DNA from: an uncultured Lactobacillus sp.
GTDB lineage: Bacteria > Bacillota > Bacilli > Lactobacillales > Lactobacillaceae
DNA: 33,389 nucleotides
Assembly (NCBI GenBank): GCA_937916845.1
Contig: CALFSK010000012.1
Span: 1 to 33,389 of the forward strand
Direction: 5' to 3'
In this document: piece by piece, positions 7,719 through 16,051 of the stretch
Layout of the letters: every line of letters starts with the position of its first letter
Numbering within the stretch: position 1 is the first letter of the stretch
Program-made: the position numbers and the translations under genes
Notes under the pieces: model-generated
What the model saw: only the letters and a program-made list of their open reading frames with translations
Database searches by the model: none
Told to the model about the DNA's origin: nothing

Positions 7719-8660
7719 TTAGGAATTTGACGGCAAAGCTAACAGTTGGTTTGCATTGGAAAATAAGATTTGCGCCTTTTCAGCCGCGCTTAACGGTAAG
7801 TGCTCAATTGCGATGGCAATTTTACTGCTGGCACCCACGGGTAAAATACCAAACGGTGCGTCGGTTCCAAACAGGACGTGGTCAGCCCCGAAGTAGTCCA
7901 CCGTTAAATTTAACGCGGCGGTATTCCCTAAAATAGCCGTATCCACGTAAAACTTATGGAAATCGGCTGCTTGAGCCGGCGTCATAATGGCATTGATTCG
8001 GCCAGCAAAAAACGGCACCATCGCCCCCGCGTGATGAACAATAATTTTCAAATCGGGATAACGCTGAAAGACCCCGCCGACAACTAATTCCCGCATCGCC
8101 TGGGTTAGTTCATATTCCCAACTAAAGACGATGTTATTATCAGGCTTACGATCATCAAAAACCGGGTGTAGCCAGATGGGCAACCCCAACTCCGCAGCGG
8201 TCTTAAATACGCCCTCAAACTCGGGATCCGCAATACTACGGCCCAAGGCACGGGTAAATAACTGAATGCCTAGCAAGTTCGCCGTTTCCTTCACTTGGTC
8301 ACGCATCATCGCTTGCGCGCCCGCAACGTTATTCATCGGTACCATCGCTACGGCCCCACAAAACTGATCCGCGTGCGTCGTCACTAAATCAGCTAATTCC
8401 TGATTGGCATCCTGACACAGCGCCAGCGCTTGTTCGGGTTCAACGTAGTCTTCAGGATTTAAATTCATCATACTAATGACCTGGCGGGTCGGAATCGTTC
8501 GGTGTTGTCGCCGATAATCAAAATCAACTAACGCCTGATTTTGAATGTAGCTCGCCTTTTCTGGAATTTTAGCATCAATCGCCAACATTTTTTGATAGAA
8601 ATGAGGCGTCACAACGTGTGCAAACACGTCAATCGGAATCTCTTGTGTAAGTGTCATCAT
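7719..8660 (-). CDS. Amidohydrolase-2 family protein (ACMSD/resorcylate decarboxylase-like)
   Basis: A 313-aa metal-dependent TIM-barrel protein of the amidohydrolase-2 family (ACMSD, gamma-resorcylate decarboxylase and relatives). Metal and active-site landmarks: the N-terminal D-V-F-A-H (family usually H-x-H), W-L-H-P-V-F in the middle, I-V-H-H-A-G-A-M-V-P, and F-G-T-D-A-P-F-G near the C-terminus. The first His of H-x-H is Phe. Members decarboxylate or hydrolyse small aromatic or cyclic acids; the substrate here is unknown. GAGG lies 6 bases before the first of two adjacent ATGs. Monocistronic. Confidence 0.82.
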   Translation of the reverse strand: MMTLTQEIPIDVFAHVVTPHFYQKMLAIDAKIPEKASYIQNQALVDFDYRRQHRTIPTRQVISMMNLNPEDYVEPEQALALCQDANQELADLVTTHADQFCGAVAMVPMNNVAGAQAMMRDQVKETANLLGIQLFTRALGRSIADPEFEGVFKTAAELGLPIWLHPVFDDRKPDNNIVFSWEYELTQAMRELVVGGVFQRYPDLKIIVHHAGAMVPFFAGRINAIMTPAQAADFHKFYVDTAILGNTAALNLTVDYFGADHVLFGTDAPFGILPVGASSKIAIAIEHLPLSAAEKAQILFSNANQLLALPSNS

Positions 8661-8745
8661 TAACTTCCTCTCTGATTGTCAGAGTTTTCAACTCTTCTTC
8701 ATTGTACAATTATTTTACAGAATTGTTACAAAAATCAACTGTACT

Positions 8746-8783
8746 AAAACAAGGAAACCGGCTCAATCCGATTTCCTTGTTTT
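8746..8783. terminator. Bidirectional hairpin terminator
   Basis: AAAACAAGGAAA (8746-8757) pairs with TTTCCTTGTTTT (8772-8783), with CGG/CCG inside. On minus it is the only terminator after the small gene at 8901-9092, about 118 bases past its stop. Confidence 0.75.
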
Positions 8784-8900
8784 ATTGCGATCAATTTTTA
8801 AACCCGTCTCGTTCACGGTCAATCGCTAGTCAATCTTAACCGGATTGGCTATCCTGAGTACATCAGTTTTAACAACTCGTGCCAAACGGTCCAACTCTAA

Positions 8901-9092
8901 TTAATACTCCTCAAGATACAAGGTCGGCGTTTGAACTGATTGGGTCGTTTGTAGGAAAGCCGCGTGAAATTCAAGATCATCTTGTTTAATCAGGATGTCT
9001 TCCAGCTCTTCGTCCGAATACCGACTTAAGAAACGTTTTAAATCAAGGGCCGTCAAATGTTTTTGGTCGGCATTTTTAACTTGTACTAGCAT
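8901..9092 (-). CDS. Small acidic protein, unknown
   Basis: A 63-aa acidic, mostly helical protein, rich in Leu, Asp and Glu in the middle (F-L-S-R-Y-S-D-E-E-L-E-D-I-L-I-K-Q-D-D-L-E-F), with no membrane segment or signal peptide. It is accepted as real because GGAGG stands 7 bases before the ATG, a TATAAT is found on minus at 9122-9127, and it is isolated from larger genes. No family recognised. Confidence 0.6.
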   Translation of the reverse strand: MLVQVKNADQKHLTALDLKRFLSRYSDEELEDILIKQDDLEFHAAFLQTTQSVQTPTLYLEEY

Positions 9093-9441
9093 GCGTTGGC
9101 CTCCATCAAAATTATTGTCTTATTATACTTTACCGCAAATGTTTCTCTAAGTAATAAAAACTTGGAAGATACCCAAAACATTTTTATGACTTGGGGAAAC
9201 ATTTTACGCTAAATACAATATAGCTACATAGCCAATTTTCACTGATTTAAGACGATAAAAACGCTTAAATCAAACGAGCACAACCTAATTTATACACCAT
9301 ATTGGTCACAAATCAAAGAATTACCATCGATTGTATCACTTTTGCAAGCTTTTCAGTTATTTACCCAATTGTAACACCGCATCAGCTCTGCTACGTTTAA
9401 TGTAGGTTACATAACAAATTAAATAACGGGGAGTAATCAAA
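9093..9441. other. Intergenic region with divergent promoters and a hairpin
   Basis: About 350 AT-rich bases. On minus, TATAAT at 9122-9127 is the likely -10 of the small acidic gene. GATTTAAG (9244-9251) pairs with CTTAAATC (9264-9271). AAATGTTTC (9138-9146) is repeated inverted at 9195-9203. On plus, TTGTAA at 9369-9374 may be a -35 for the reductase gene but no clear -10 follows. No coding signal. Confidence 0.4.
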
Positions 9442-10419
9442 ATGAAATATACTTACTTAGGTCGAACCGGAATGCGCGTCAGCCGACTCTGTCTAGGCAC
9501 GATGAACTTTGGCGCCAGAACTAGTCAGGACGAAGCTTTTAAAATTATGGATCGTGCTTTAGAACTCGGCATTAACTTTTTTGACACCGCGGACGTTTAC
9601 GGCCAAGGCGCAACTGAAAAAATCATCGGTAACTGGTTTGCTCAAGGAAATCAGCGCCGCGAACGCGTTGTTCTAGCAACGAAGACGTACGAACCCATGG
9701 ATGACCCCGTCGACGGTCCTAACGACGCCCGTGGAATCTCAGCGTATAAAATCTATCGGCACCTAGACGCCTCCTTAAAGCGTCTTCAAACAGATCACGT
9801 TGAGCTTTACCAGATGCACCACATCGATCATCGCATCAACTGGAACGAAGTTTACGGCGCCTTAGAAAACGTGATTCAACAAGGCAAAGCCTACTACGTT
9901 GGGTCAAGTAACTTTGGTGCCCGGCACTTAGCTTACGCCAAGGCTGCGGCTGACAACCGTCACTTTTTAGGACTTGTCAGTGAGCAACACCGTTACAATT
10001 TACTGTGTCGGTTACCCGAACTTGAAGTTCTACCAGCCGCACAGGAATTAGGTATGGGCATTCTCACGTGGAGTCCCCTCGGTGGCGGATTATTGGCGGA
10101 TCACTTACTCGACGGAAACACGGACCCTCAGAGTAAACGGGCCGCTGCCGTTAAACGGCTCACCGAAGCTCAACGCACACAACTCCAACGTTACGCTGAC
10201 CTCTGCGCTGACCTGGAAGAAACGGAATCAAACGTTGCCATCGCTTGGCTATTAGCCAATCCGGCCGTTACGGCACCCGTTATTGGACCGCGAACCGTTG
10301 ACCAATTAGAAAACATCGTTCACGCCTTAGACATCAACCTATCGCCCGACGTCTTGGCTGAACTTGACGACATCTTCCCCGGCCCCGGTGGTGCGGCACC
10401 AGAAGCCTACGCTTGGTAA
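9442..10419 (+). CDS. Aldo/keto reductase (YhdN/GSP69-like)
   Basis: A 325-aa NADP-dependent aldo/keto reductase of the 'yeast-like' branch that includes B. subtilis YhdN (general stress protein 69). Tetrad: D48 and Y53 (FFDTADVYG), K81 (LATKTY), and a His in Y-Q-M-H-H-I-D (126-127). The C-terminal VTAPVIGPRTVDQLEN segment binds the phosphate of NADP. Likely a broad-range aldehyde reductase. Start ATG with GGGGAG 8 bases upstream. Monocistronic and unrelated in sequence branch to the reductase at 5807-6670. Confidence 0.9.
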   Translation: MKYTYLGRTGMRVSRLCLGTMNFGARTSQDEAFKIMDRALELGINFFDTADVYGQGATEKIIGNWFAQGNQRRERVVLATKTYEPMDDPVDGPNDARGISAYKIYRHLDASLKRLQTDHVELYQMHHIDHRINWNEVYGALENVIQQGKAYYVGSSNFGARHLAYAKAAADNRHFLGLVSEQHRYNLLCRLPELEVLPAAQELGMGILTWSPLGGGLLADHLLDGNTDPQSKRAAAVKRLTEAQRTQLQRYADLCADLEETESNVAIAWLLANPAVTAPVIGPRTVDQLENIVHALDINLSPDVLAELDDIFPGPGGAAPEAYAW

Positions 10420-10432
10420 TCGTTCATAAATT

Positions 10433-10479
10433 AATAACGCGCAATGCAAACCGATTGGGGGTTTGTATTGCGCGTTATT
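10433..10479. terminator. Bidirectional terminator (aldo/keto reductase / aldehyde dehydrogenase)
   Basis: AATAACGCGCAATGCAAACC pairs with its near-complement at 10460-10479, a 20-bp stem with one mismatch and a 7-base loop. Confidence 0.9.
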
Positions 10480-10524
10480 TGTTTAATTGCTGATAGCAAC
10501 TAGTGTTAAAGCAGTATCATTATT

Positions 10525-11892
10525 TTAATTGGCACTAACAACTAAGTGTTCATTAACAAAAGCGTCAAACCCTAGGCGATACATTTCACGGCCATAGCCA
10601 GAATTCTTGACCCCACCGAATGGTAGTTCTGGTAAGGTAGCCCAAGCCCGATTAATGAACGTCATCCCAGTTTCCAATTGACTAGCAACTTCTTCGGCAT
10701 GCGCTACATTTTCAGAGAAGATTGCACTCCCTAAGCCGTAACTAGAATCATTGGCTAAGGCAATCGCTTCAGCTTCGGATTGAACCACGTAAACCGTGGC
10801 AACTGGGCCAAATAATTCTTGATTATAAGATGGATTATCCTTAGTCACGTCCGTCAAAATCGTTGGCTGGAAGAACGCCCCGGGAAGGTCAACTGGTTCG
10901 TTGCCGTAATAAACGTGCGCACCCGCAGCCACCGCCGCGTCGACCCGCTTTTGCAAAGTCTCCTTCGCGTGCATTGAGGTTAATGGCGCTAGCGTCGTTT
11001 CAGGATCGAGTGGATCACCCATTTTAACGTTCTCAAAGGCTTCCTTTAAAATCGCTAACAACTCTTGGTACTTATCCGGCATCACGATAAAGCGCTTCGA
11101 AGCCGCACAAATTTGTCCGGCATTGGATAACCGTGCTTGTGGTGCCCACTGCTTAACCTTGGTCATGTCAGCATCTTCTAAGACAATGAACGGATCGTTG
11201 CCACCTAATTCCAAAGTCGACTTTTTCAGGTTCGCACCAGCTTCTTTAGCCACGGACGCCCCGCCCCGTTCAGAACCAGTCAATGCGACGCCAGCAACGC
11301 GAGGATCAGCGATGGCCTTAGCCACTTGGTCGTAACTAATAAACATGTTAGTCAAACTACCCGCTGGTGCGCCCGCTTCCTTAACGATATCAACAAAGGC
11401 TTCGGCACTACTTGGTGTGTTGGACGCGTGCTTCAACAGCAACGGGTTCCCAATCATAAAGTTAGGCGCAAAGACCCGCATAATTTGATAGTATGGGAAA
11501 TTCCATGGTTCAACCATGACTAAGACACCCAAGGACTGCTTTTCATAATGGGCATCCCCGATTGAAGTCGTCAATGGCGTTGGTTGTAAGAATTCGTCCG
11601 CATGATCGGCAAAGTAGTCCGCAATATCGGCACAAAGGTCAACCTCTGCTTCTGATTCACCAATCAGCTTCCCCATTTCCTCCGTCACAGTCACCGCTAA
11701 AGTGTGGCGGTGTTCCCGTAACAGGTCCGCCACTTTATGCAGCGTTGCCTGACGCGAAGCTGCGGGTTCCTTGCGCCATTGCTGATAAAGCGCATGCCCC
11801 GTTGCTAACGTGGCTTCCAATTCGTCATCGGAAGCGTTTTCACATTTCTTCAAAACTTTATTATTGTATGGATTAATTGTTTGATAGGCCAT
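10525..11892 (-). CDS. NAD(P)-dependent succinate-semialdehyde-type aldehyde dehydrogenase
   Basis: A 455-aa aldehyde dehydrogenase close to the YneI/GabD branch (succinate-semialdehyde dehydrogenase). Catalytic residues: N131 (E-P-W-N-F-P), K154 (L-L-L-K-H-A), E228 (L-E-L-G-G-N-D-P-F) and the nucleophile C262 (N-A-G-Q-I-C-A-A). The last stretch, LPFGGVKNSGYGRE, is the family signature. It oxidises an aldehyde to the acid; the real substrate may be succinate semialdehyde or another short aldehyde. Start set at ATG 11892 (M-A-Y-Q-T-I-N-P) with GGAG 9 bases upstream; a longer in-frame reading to 11946 crosses a hairpin in the leader and is rejected. Monocistronic. Confidence 0.9.
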   Translation of the reverse strand: MAYQTINPYNNKVLKKCENASDDELEATLATGHALYQQWRKEPAASRQATLHKVADLLREHRHTLAVTVTEEMGKLIGESEAEVDLCADIADYFADHADEFLQPTPLTTSIGDAHYEKQSLGVLVMVEPWNFPYYQIMRVFAPNFMIGNPLLLKHASNTPSSAEAFVDIVKEAGAPAGSLTNMFISYDQVAKAIADPRVAGVALTGSERGGASVAKEAGANLKKSTLELGGNDPFIVLEDADMTKVKQWAPQARLSNAGQICAASKRFIVMPDKYQELLAILKEAFENVKMGDPLDPETTLAPLTSMHAKETLQKRVDAAVAAGAHVYYGNEPVDLPGAFFQPTILTDVTKDNPSYNQELFGPVATVYVVQSEAEAIALANDSSYGLGSAIFSENVAHAEEVASQLETGMTFINRAWATLPELPFGGVKNSGYGREMYRLGFDAFVNEHLVVSAN

Positions 11893-11912
11893 AATTAAAA
11901 ACTCCTTTTTTT

Positions 11913-11938
11913 TAGACCAAAGCATGACTTTGGTTTTT
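11913..11938 (-). promoter_or_regulatory. 5' leader hairpin of the aldehyde dehydrogenase gene
   Basis: Read on minus: ACCAAAG, loop TCATG, CTTTGGT, followed by an A-run and then the GGAG ribosome site. It sits in the transcript leader, where it could stabilise the RNA or affect translation. Confidence 0.45.
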
Positions 11939-11954
11939 AATAACATCTACCCAA

Positions 11955-11990
11955 TTTATACTTTACCCCTACTAGTGGGGGTTAGGGCAA
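11955..11990 (-). promoter_or_regulatory. Promoter and 18-bp palindromic operator of the aldehyde dehydrogenase gene
   Basis: ACCCCTACTAGTGGGGGT (11965-11982) is a palindrome with 8 of 9 pairs matched. Read on minus, TTGCCC (11985-11990) is a possible -35 and TAAAGT (11960-11965) a possible -10 with a 19-base spacer, the geometry typical of MerR-controlled promoters. A second possible -10 is TATAAA (11955-11960). Confidence 0.45.
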
Positions 11991-12045
11991 GTAAAAGGTC
12001 CCGGGACGCCTAGTTTTTTAACTCGACCAATTTGGCTTTGGTTAG

Positions 12046-12074
12046 TTGACGGTGACCGAATTAATCCGTAGAAT
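12046..12074 (+). promoter_or_regulatory. Sigma-A promoter of the deoxyribosyltransferase gene
   Basis: TTGACG (12046-12051), 17-base spacer, TAGAAT (12069-12074). About 60 bases before the start codon. Confidence 0.75.
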
Positions 12075-12134
12075 AACACCCATGTGATTAAAATACGTGA
12101 CAGGCTCAATTGCTTGTCGTAAGGAGTTTCTTTC

Positions 12135-12575
12135 ATGGCACAAGTATACGTTGCAAGTCCCTTTTTCAGTCCCGAACAGGTCGACCGCGTCATCCGACTC
12201 GAACAGGCGCTCGCCAAAAATCCGACAGTTAAGGATTTTTATTCGCCCCGATTACACCAAGACGCGCAGGCCGAACAATTCACCAAACCATGGGCCACTG
12301 AAGTTTTCCACCGCGACATGGACCAAATTGCCGACGCCGACGTGATCGTCACCGTTTTAGATTTTGAAGCTAAGAATCTCGATTCGGGGACCGCTTATGA
12401 ACTCGGTGTCGCTACCATGCGGAACCTCCCCATCTTAGTCTTACAAGAAAAAGACGAAGCGGTTAATTTAATGATTACTGAGAGCATGCACTGGTACACT
12501 AAACAGGTTGCAGACTTTGAAACCTATGATTTCAACACCTTACCTAAGGGTCAATTCGTTGGTGAAATTTTATAG
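12135..12575 (+). CDS. ndt: Nucleoside 2-deoxyribosyltransferase
   Basis: A 146-aa cytosolic enzyme that swaps bases between 2'-deoxynucleosides, for purine and pyrimidine salvage in lactobacilli. Features: the N-terminal V-Y-V-A-S-P-F-F strand and loop, F-Y-S-P-R, the acidic H-R-D-M-D segment, and D-S-G-T-A-Y-E89-L-G carrying the catalytic Glu (E98 in the L. leichmannii enzyme). Length is slightly under the usual ~155-165 aa but both ends look complete. AAGGAG stands 8 bases before the ATG, with a good promoter upstream. Monocistronic, followed by two terminators. Specificity (type I purine-only or type II) cannot be settled by eye. Confidence 0.88.
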   Translation: MAQVYVASPFFSPEQVDRVIRLEQALAKNPTVKDFYSPRLHQDAQAEQFTKPWATEVFHRDMDQIADADVIVTVLDFEAKNLDSGTAYELGVATMRNLPILVLQEKDEAVNLMITESMHWYTKQVADFETYDFNTLPKGQFVGEIL

Positions 12576-12585
12576 TTAACTTTGA

Positions 12586-12618
12586 TCGTCCGGTAATCAC
12601 TTCCGGGCGACTTTTTTT
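12586..12618 (+). terminator. Terminator of ndt
   Basis: TCGTCCGG / CCGGGCGA stem, 9-base loop, then seven Ts. Confidence 0.8.
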
Positions 12619-12632
12619 AATGCAATCACCAT

Positions 12633-12682
12633 AAAAAACTATCTGAGGATGTCGCTTCGCTCGGTCCTCAGATAGTTTTTTT
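12633..12682. terminator. Second, bidirectional terminator
   Basis: AAAAAACTATCTGAGGA pairs perfectly with 12665-12681; 15-base loop. On minus it closes the immunity-like gene. Confidence 0.85.
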
Positions 12683-12706
12683 GATAAAGATCCTTCGATC
12701 TTCCTA

Positions 12707-12988
12707 TTACACAAATAGATTTGTAATACCCATTCCTCGTCTTCCCCATCCTAAATAAGACTTGGATAGCCACGTTAGTAAATCCACTAACTGTGGAGAA
12801 AGTTTCTGTTGAGCACCTAACAATGATAATTCTGTTTTTAATTGTGATGCAACCATAGTATCCGATTGATGCTTACTTAACCCTTCTTGTGCCTTGGTTA
12901 AAGCGACCACTTCAGCCTTAGAAATAGTTTTATTACTAAGTGCGGTATCTATCAATTCTACCAGTTGCATCTTTACTGATTTAGCCAT
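12707..12988 (-). CDS. Probable enterocin-A-type bacteriocin immunity protein (orphan)
   Basis: A 93-aa helical, basic protein of the size and pattern of class IIa bacteriocin immunity proteins (antiparallel four-helix bundle): an L-V-E-L-I-D helix, K-A-Q-E-G-L-S-K, Q-L-K-T-E-L-S-L-L, L-S-P-Q-L-V-D-L-L-T-W-L, then a Gly-rich tail (G-W-G-R-R-G-M-G). Such proteins protect the cell from pediocin-like peptides by acting at the mannose PTS. No bacteriocin precursor with a double-glycine leader, transporter or regulator is seen nearby, so it is an orphan. GGGGG lies 10 bases before the ATG. Family assignment is by pattern only and could be wrong. Confidence 0.55.
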   Translation of the reverse strand: MAKSVKMQLVELIDTALSNKTISKAEVVALTKAQEGLSKHQSDTMVASQLKTELSLLGAQQKLSPQLVDLLTWLSKSYLGWGRRGMGITNLFV

Positions 12989-13054
12989 GTTGCTAATCCC
13001 CCTAACACAATTCTATAAATGTGCTGATCTTACCCAGCCATCTGCAATTACATG

Positions 13055-13292
13055 TTATAAATGAGCAGAATAGCCGGTCGTCTGACGCATCACAATTTTC
13101 TTAGTTCGTGTATCCCAATAGAAGGTATATGGTTCAGCTGTATATATCTTTACCAATTTTCCACCAATTACACTTGATAATTATGAACTATTTAAAACTT
13201 TTTGACTATTCATATACCCAAGCATCTCATTCATTTCAATTTGTAAGAGCTAACTTACAAATATCATTGTATTCTCTCTCAATATCTTTCAC
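13055..13292 (-). pseudogene. Remnant of a small gene (one frameshift and one nonsense codon)
   Basis: On minus, three stretches read well in order: from GTG 13292, V-K-D-I-E-R-E-Y-N-D-I-C-K-L-A-L-T-N; after a shift of frame, E-M-N-E-M-L-G-Y-M-N-S-Q-K-V-L-N-S-S; then, past an in-frame TAA, L-S-S-V-I-G-G-K-L-V-K-I-Y-T-A and on through F-Y-W-D-T-R-T-K-K-I-V to G-Y-S-A-H-L and a stop at 13055. Together they would form a ~78-aa protein of unknown family. No ribosome site stands before the first codon. It could still be chance, since AT-rich DNA gives short open stretches. Confidence 0.35.
13239..13262. repeat. Perfect 9-bp inverted repeat
   Basis: ATTTGTAAG, 6 bases, CTTACAAAT. It lies inside the remnant gene; possible site of a deletion or a simple hairpin. 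Confidence 0.5.
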
Positions 13293-13320
13293 GCAAAAAA
13301 ATTATTAACGCCTATATTTT

Positions 13321-13458
13321 TTAGATTAACGTAATTATCCACTCTTTACTCAGATCAATCGGGTACCGGATATTAAAATATCGCAAAAAGGTTTCAAAAA
13401 CTATCTTCTTTTTAGGATTTTGTTGAGTTCTCGTGATTTTCTGAAGGACACACCGCAC
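13321..13458 (-). CDS. Possible 45-aa basic protein
   Basis: An ORF from GTG 13458 to TAA 13321, with AGGA 8 bases upstream. The product is basic and aromatic-rich (K-K-K-I-V-F-E-T-F-L-R-Y-F, then Y-P-I-D-L-S-K-E-W-I). No double-glycine leader or known family is seen. It may be a real small gene, a fragment of a larger lost gene, or chance. Confidence 0.25.
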   Translation of the reverse strand: MRCVLQKITRTQQNPKKKIVFETFLRYFNIRYPIDLSKEWIITLI

Positions 13459-13466
13459 TTAATATT

Positions 13467-13610
13467 TCCTACTTGGGTGAAAAAAGAAACTCCACTTATG
13501 TTATTGTGAAGTCACCACAACACACACATTAACAGCAAGGAGAGTTTCCAATGTCAATCCTACATAAAACCCGGTTAAACAGCAATACTAAAGTTCAAAT
13601 TAAAAATAAA
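13467..13610 (+). mobile_element. Possible 5' remnant of an IS1380-family element
   Basis: From ATG 13551, with GGAGAG 7 bases upstream, the first ~19 codons read M-S-I-L-H-K-T-R-L-N-S-N-T-K-V-Q-I-K-N. This resembles the start of IS1380-type transposases of lactic acid bacteria (M-x-x-L-H-x-x-x-L-x-F-N-x-K-I). The frame then runs into the terminator of the convergent exporter, so nothing downstream is transposase. The sequence CCTACTTGGGTG at ~13468 could be a terminal repeat, as family ends usually start with CC. Assignment is from memory of the family. Confidence 0.35.
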
Positions 13611-13642
13611 GGTGTCGGCAAAATTTTTGCCGGCACCTTTTT
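13606..13642 (-). terminator. Terminator of the MacB-type exporter
   Basis: GGTGTCGGCAAA / TTTGCCGGCACC stem with T-rich tails on both strands, 15 bases past the exporter stop. Confidence 0.8.
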
Positions 13643-13656
13643 CATTTCATTATTTT

Positions 13657-15981
13657 TTATTCTGACCGCAAAGCCGTTGCAGCATCCTTCTTCGCTGCCA
13701 TCCGTGCTGGAATATGACCACCAAGCACCGTCAAAACAGTACTAATGATGATTAGAATAACCCCGTGCATTGGATTCAAATGGGCCACGTTGTTCAACCC
13801 AGTGACATCGCTTAAAACGGCATTGATTGGGAACGTCAATAACCAAGCAATCACCACGCCGAGGACCCCAGAAGCGACACCTAGAATCGTCGTTTCCGCA
13901 TCAAAGACCCGGGTAATATCCTTCTTACGTGCCCCTAAGGCTTTCAAAATCCCGATTTCCTTGGTCCGTTCCAAGACCGACGTGTAGGTAATAATCGCAA
14001 TCATGATCATACTTGTGACCAGCGAAATCCCCGCAAAGGCAATCAAGACGTAGGTAATCGCGTCCATCAAACCACCGGTCAAACTAGAAACGGTCCCGGC
14101 TAAGTCGGTATAGACGATTTTATCCGCCTTGGACTTGCCCTTGTTATATTTATCCAAGTAACTCAAGACCTTGTCCTTGTTCTTGAAACTATTCGGATAA
14201 ATCAAGATGCTAGCGGGCGTGCTTGACCCACCGAGCGTACTGAGTAACGTTTGACGCGCATCCGAATCAACCTTCGCACCAGTCATCACGTTCGTGTCAC
14301 TGTCTTTTTGGGCCTTCACAATATCCGAATTCTGATTAGTCTTGATGATGTTTTGCGTTAACTTATCACTGTACGCGATCCCAGAAGCAAGCACGTTGTC
14401 AGAATCCTTGGTCTTTGCTCGCAGTACCCCAACAACCTTAATCGTTTGGTTATTAGACTTGTTGTACAACGCATCCGTCACCTTGTTTGGCAAATAGTTT
14501 CCAGTCGGTAACTTTTGATAGTAGTCATTATTAGTCACTAATTTCAAAGTCGTACCAACGATTTGGCTAAACTTGAATTGATCGCCACTCTTAGCCGAAT
14601 AACCTAAGTTTTTCAGGGCATTGACGTTGACCGTGTTATCACGGTTGGCAATCAGAACAACCTCATTTTCTGAAGTTGGGTACTGTCCAGAAACGACCCG
14701 GTAATGTTTCTTCAGAAAACTAGCATTGCCACTCGTCGGGTAAACCGACGTCGCTACGCCAGACATGCTGCTCATGGCCGATGACATCGACGTTGCCGTC
14801 GAACTCTTACTATTTTTGTTTGAGAACGTCACCGACTTCGTCTTACCATCAACTTGGCGCAACAGGTTCATCCCCGTGCTATAAGTGTAAGTCACGTTAT
14901 GACTCAAACTAGGCGACATGTTTTTGATATACGTTAAGTACTTGGACGTTAAATTATTGGTATGCGTGGCTTTATCCGCTTGACTGACCCGTGCCGTGAT
15001 CAACTGGTCTGAAGACTTAGCCGTTTTAATTTTATTAGATTGTTTCTGCTGCTGTTGTGCCGTCTGCGAAATCGTGACTGGCATTTGCGCTAACGTATTC
15101 GTCTGCGTTTTATTCACTTGGGTTTGAAACCCCGTAGATAGTGATAAAACGACGGCAATCCCAATAATCCCGATACTAGAAGCAAACGCCGTCAGTGCCG
15201 TTCGCCCTTTTTTCGTCTTGATATTGGTAAAGGACAACTTCAAGGCGGTCCAATAAGTCATCTTTGTTTTTTGCAACGCAAACGTTTCGTTGGCCGCTTC
15301 TTCAGCATAAGGATTTGAATCATGCTGGATCTTACCATCCGCAAATTCAATAATCCGGTTGGCGTATTCGCGAGCTAAATCAGGATTATGGGTCACCATG
15401 ATTACTAACCGTTCAGCAGACAGTTCCTTGATCAAATCCATGATTTGAACACTGGTTTCAGTATCCAAGGCACCGGTGGGCTCGTCACACAATAGGATTT
15501 CTGGATCATTCGCAATCGCCCGGGCAATCGCCACCCGCTGCATTTGCCCACCAGACAACTGGTTAGGCTTTTTGTTCATGTGTGGTCCCAAGCCGACCCG
15601 TTCGAGCGCCTTCACTGCTTTGGCCTTCTTATCGGCATTGTCAACGCCACTCAGGGTCATCCCCATTTCGACGTTATCTAAGATACTCAGATGACCGATA
15701 ATGTTATAACTTTGAAAAATAAACCCGACCGAATTGTTCCGGTAAGCATCCCAATCACTCGCCTTGAAATCCTTCGTCGACTTACCCTTGATAATCAAGT
15801 CACCAGAATCGTAAACGTCTAATCCCCCGATTCCGTTCAGCATCGTCGTCTTCCCAGAACCACTCGGCCCTAAAATTGCGACAAATTCCCGCTTACGAAA
15901 GGCCACGGAAACGTCATCTAACGCCTTCGTGACCGAATCGCCAACGTGATAATACTTTTTAATGTGTTTAAGTTCTAACAT
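13657..15981 (-). CDS. MacB-type ABC transporter, ATPase fused to permease
   Basis: A 774-aa fusion. Residues 1-~225 are a LolD/MacB-type ATPase: Walker [10 protein letters not shown] (38-46), signature L-S-G-G-Q (142-146), Walker B I-L-L-C-D-E-P (162-168). Then comes one membrane segment (~262-285), a ~330-aa extracytoplasmic domain rich in Ser, Thr and Lys with a Ser-rich stretch near 390-410, and three membrane segments at the end (FtsX/MacB permease) with G-I-L-K-A-L-G-A-R. Gram-positive members export or sense antimicrobial peptides and lipids by mechanotransmission, often under a two-component system; none is next to it. GGGAAGGG lies about 9 bases before the ATG. Monocistronic. Confidence 0.9.
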   Translation of the reverse strand: MLELKHIKKYYHVGDSVTKALDDVSVAFRKREFVAILGPSGSGKTTMLNGIGGLDVYDSGDLIIKGKSTKDFKASDWDAYRNNSVGFIFQSYNIIGHLSILDNVEMGMTLSGVDNADKKAKAVKALERVGLGPHMNKKPNQLSGGQMQRVAIARAIANDPEILLCDEPTGALDTETSVQIMDLIKELSAERLVIMVTHNPDLAREYANRIIEFADGKIQHDSNPYAEEAANETFALQKTKMTYWTALKLSFTNIKTKKGRTALTAFASSIGIIGIAVVLSLSTGFQTQVNKTQTNTLAQMPVTISQTAQQQQKQSNKIKTAKSSDQLITARVSQADKATHTNNLTSKYLTYIKNMSPSLSHNVTYTYSTGMNLLRQVDGKTKSVTFSNKNSKSSTATSMSSAMSSMSGVATSVYPTSGNASFLKKHYRVVSGQYPTSENEVVLIANRDNTVNVNALKNLGYSAKSGDQFKFSQIVGTTLKLVTNNDYYQKLPTGNYLPNKVTDALYNKSNNQTIKVVGVLRAKTKDSDNVLASGIAYSDKLTQNIIKTNQNSDIVKAQKDSDTNVMTGAKVDSDARQTLLSTLGGSSTPASILIYPNSFKNKDKVLSYLDKYNKGKSKADKIVYTDLAGTVSSLTGGLMDAITYVLIAFAGISLVTSMIMIAIITYTSVLERTKEIGILKALGARKKDITRVFDAETTILGVASGVLGVVIAWLLTFPINAVLSDVTGLNNVAHLNPMHGVILIIISTVLTVLGGHIPARMAAKKDAATALRSE

Positions 15982-16051
15982 TTAAGTTAATCCCTTCCCT
16001 AGTAATCCTAATCTGCTATTAACTGATCATTAGTACAACCCTATACTTCAA

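Larger units (their letters stand above)
12989..13656. other. AT-rich scar region without an intact large gene
   Basis: About 670 bases, clearly more AT-rich than its neighbours. It holds pieces described separately: a broken minus-strand gene, a 9-bp inverted repeat, a possible 45-aa ORF, a transposase-like 5' fragment and the terminator of the ABC exporter. The mix suggests an old insertion or deletion site. Confidence 0.6.

Noticed and set aside
11972..12217. 81-aa minus-strand frame upstream of the aldehyde dehydrogenase
   Set aside because: Overlaps the ndt start and promoter on the other strand and the palindromic operator; no ribosome site.
13108..13308. 66-aa plus-strand frame in the AT-rich scar
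   Set aside because: No ribosome site, low-complexity composition of AT-rich DNA, and opposite to better minus-strand remnants.
13611..13745. Continuation of the frame starting at 13551 as a membrane protein
   Set aside because: The hydrophobic stretch comes from reading the terminator and the antisense 3' end of the exporter gene.
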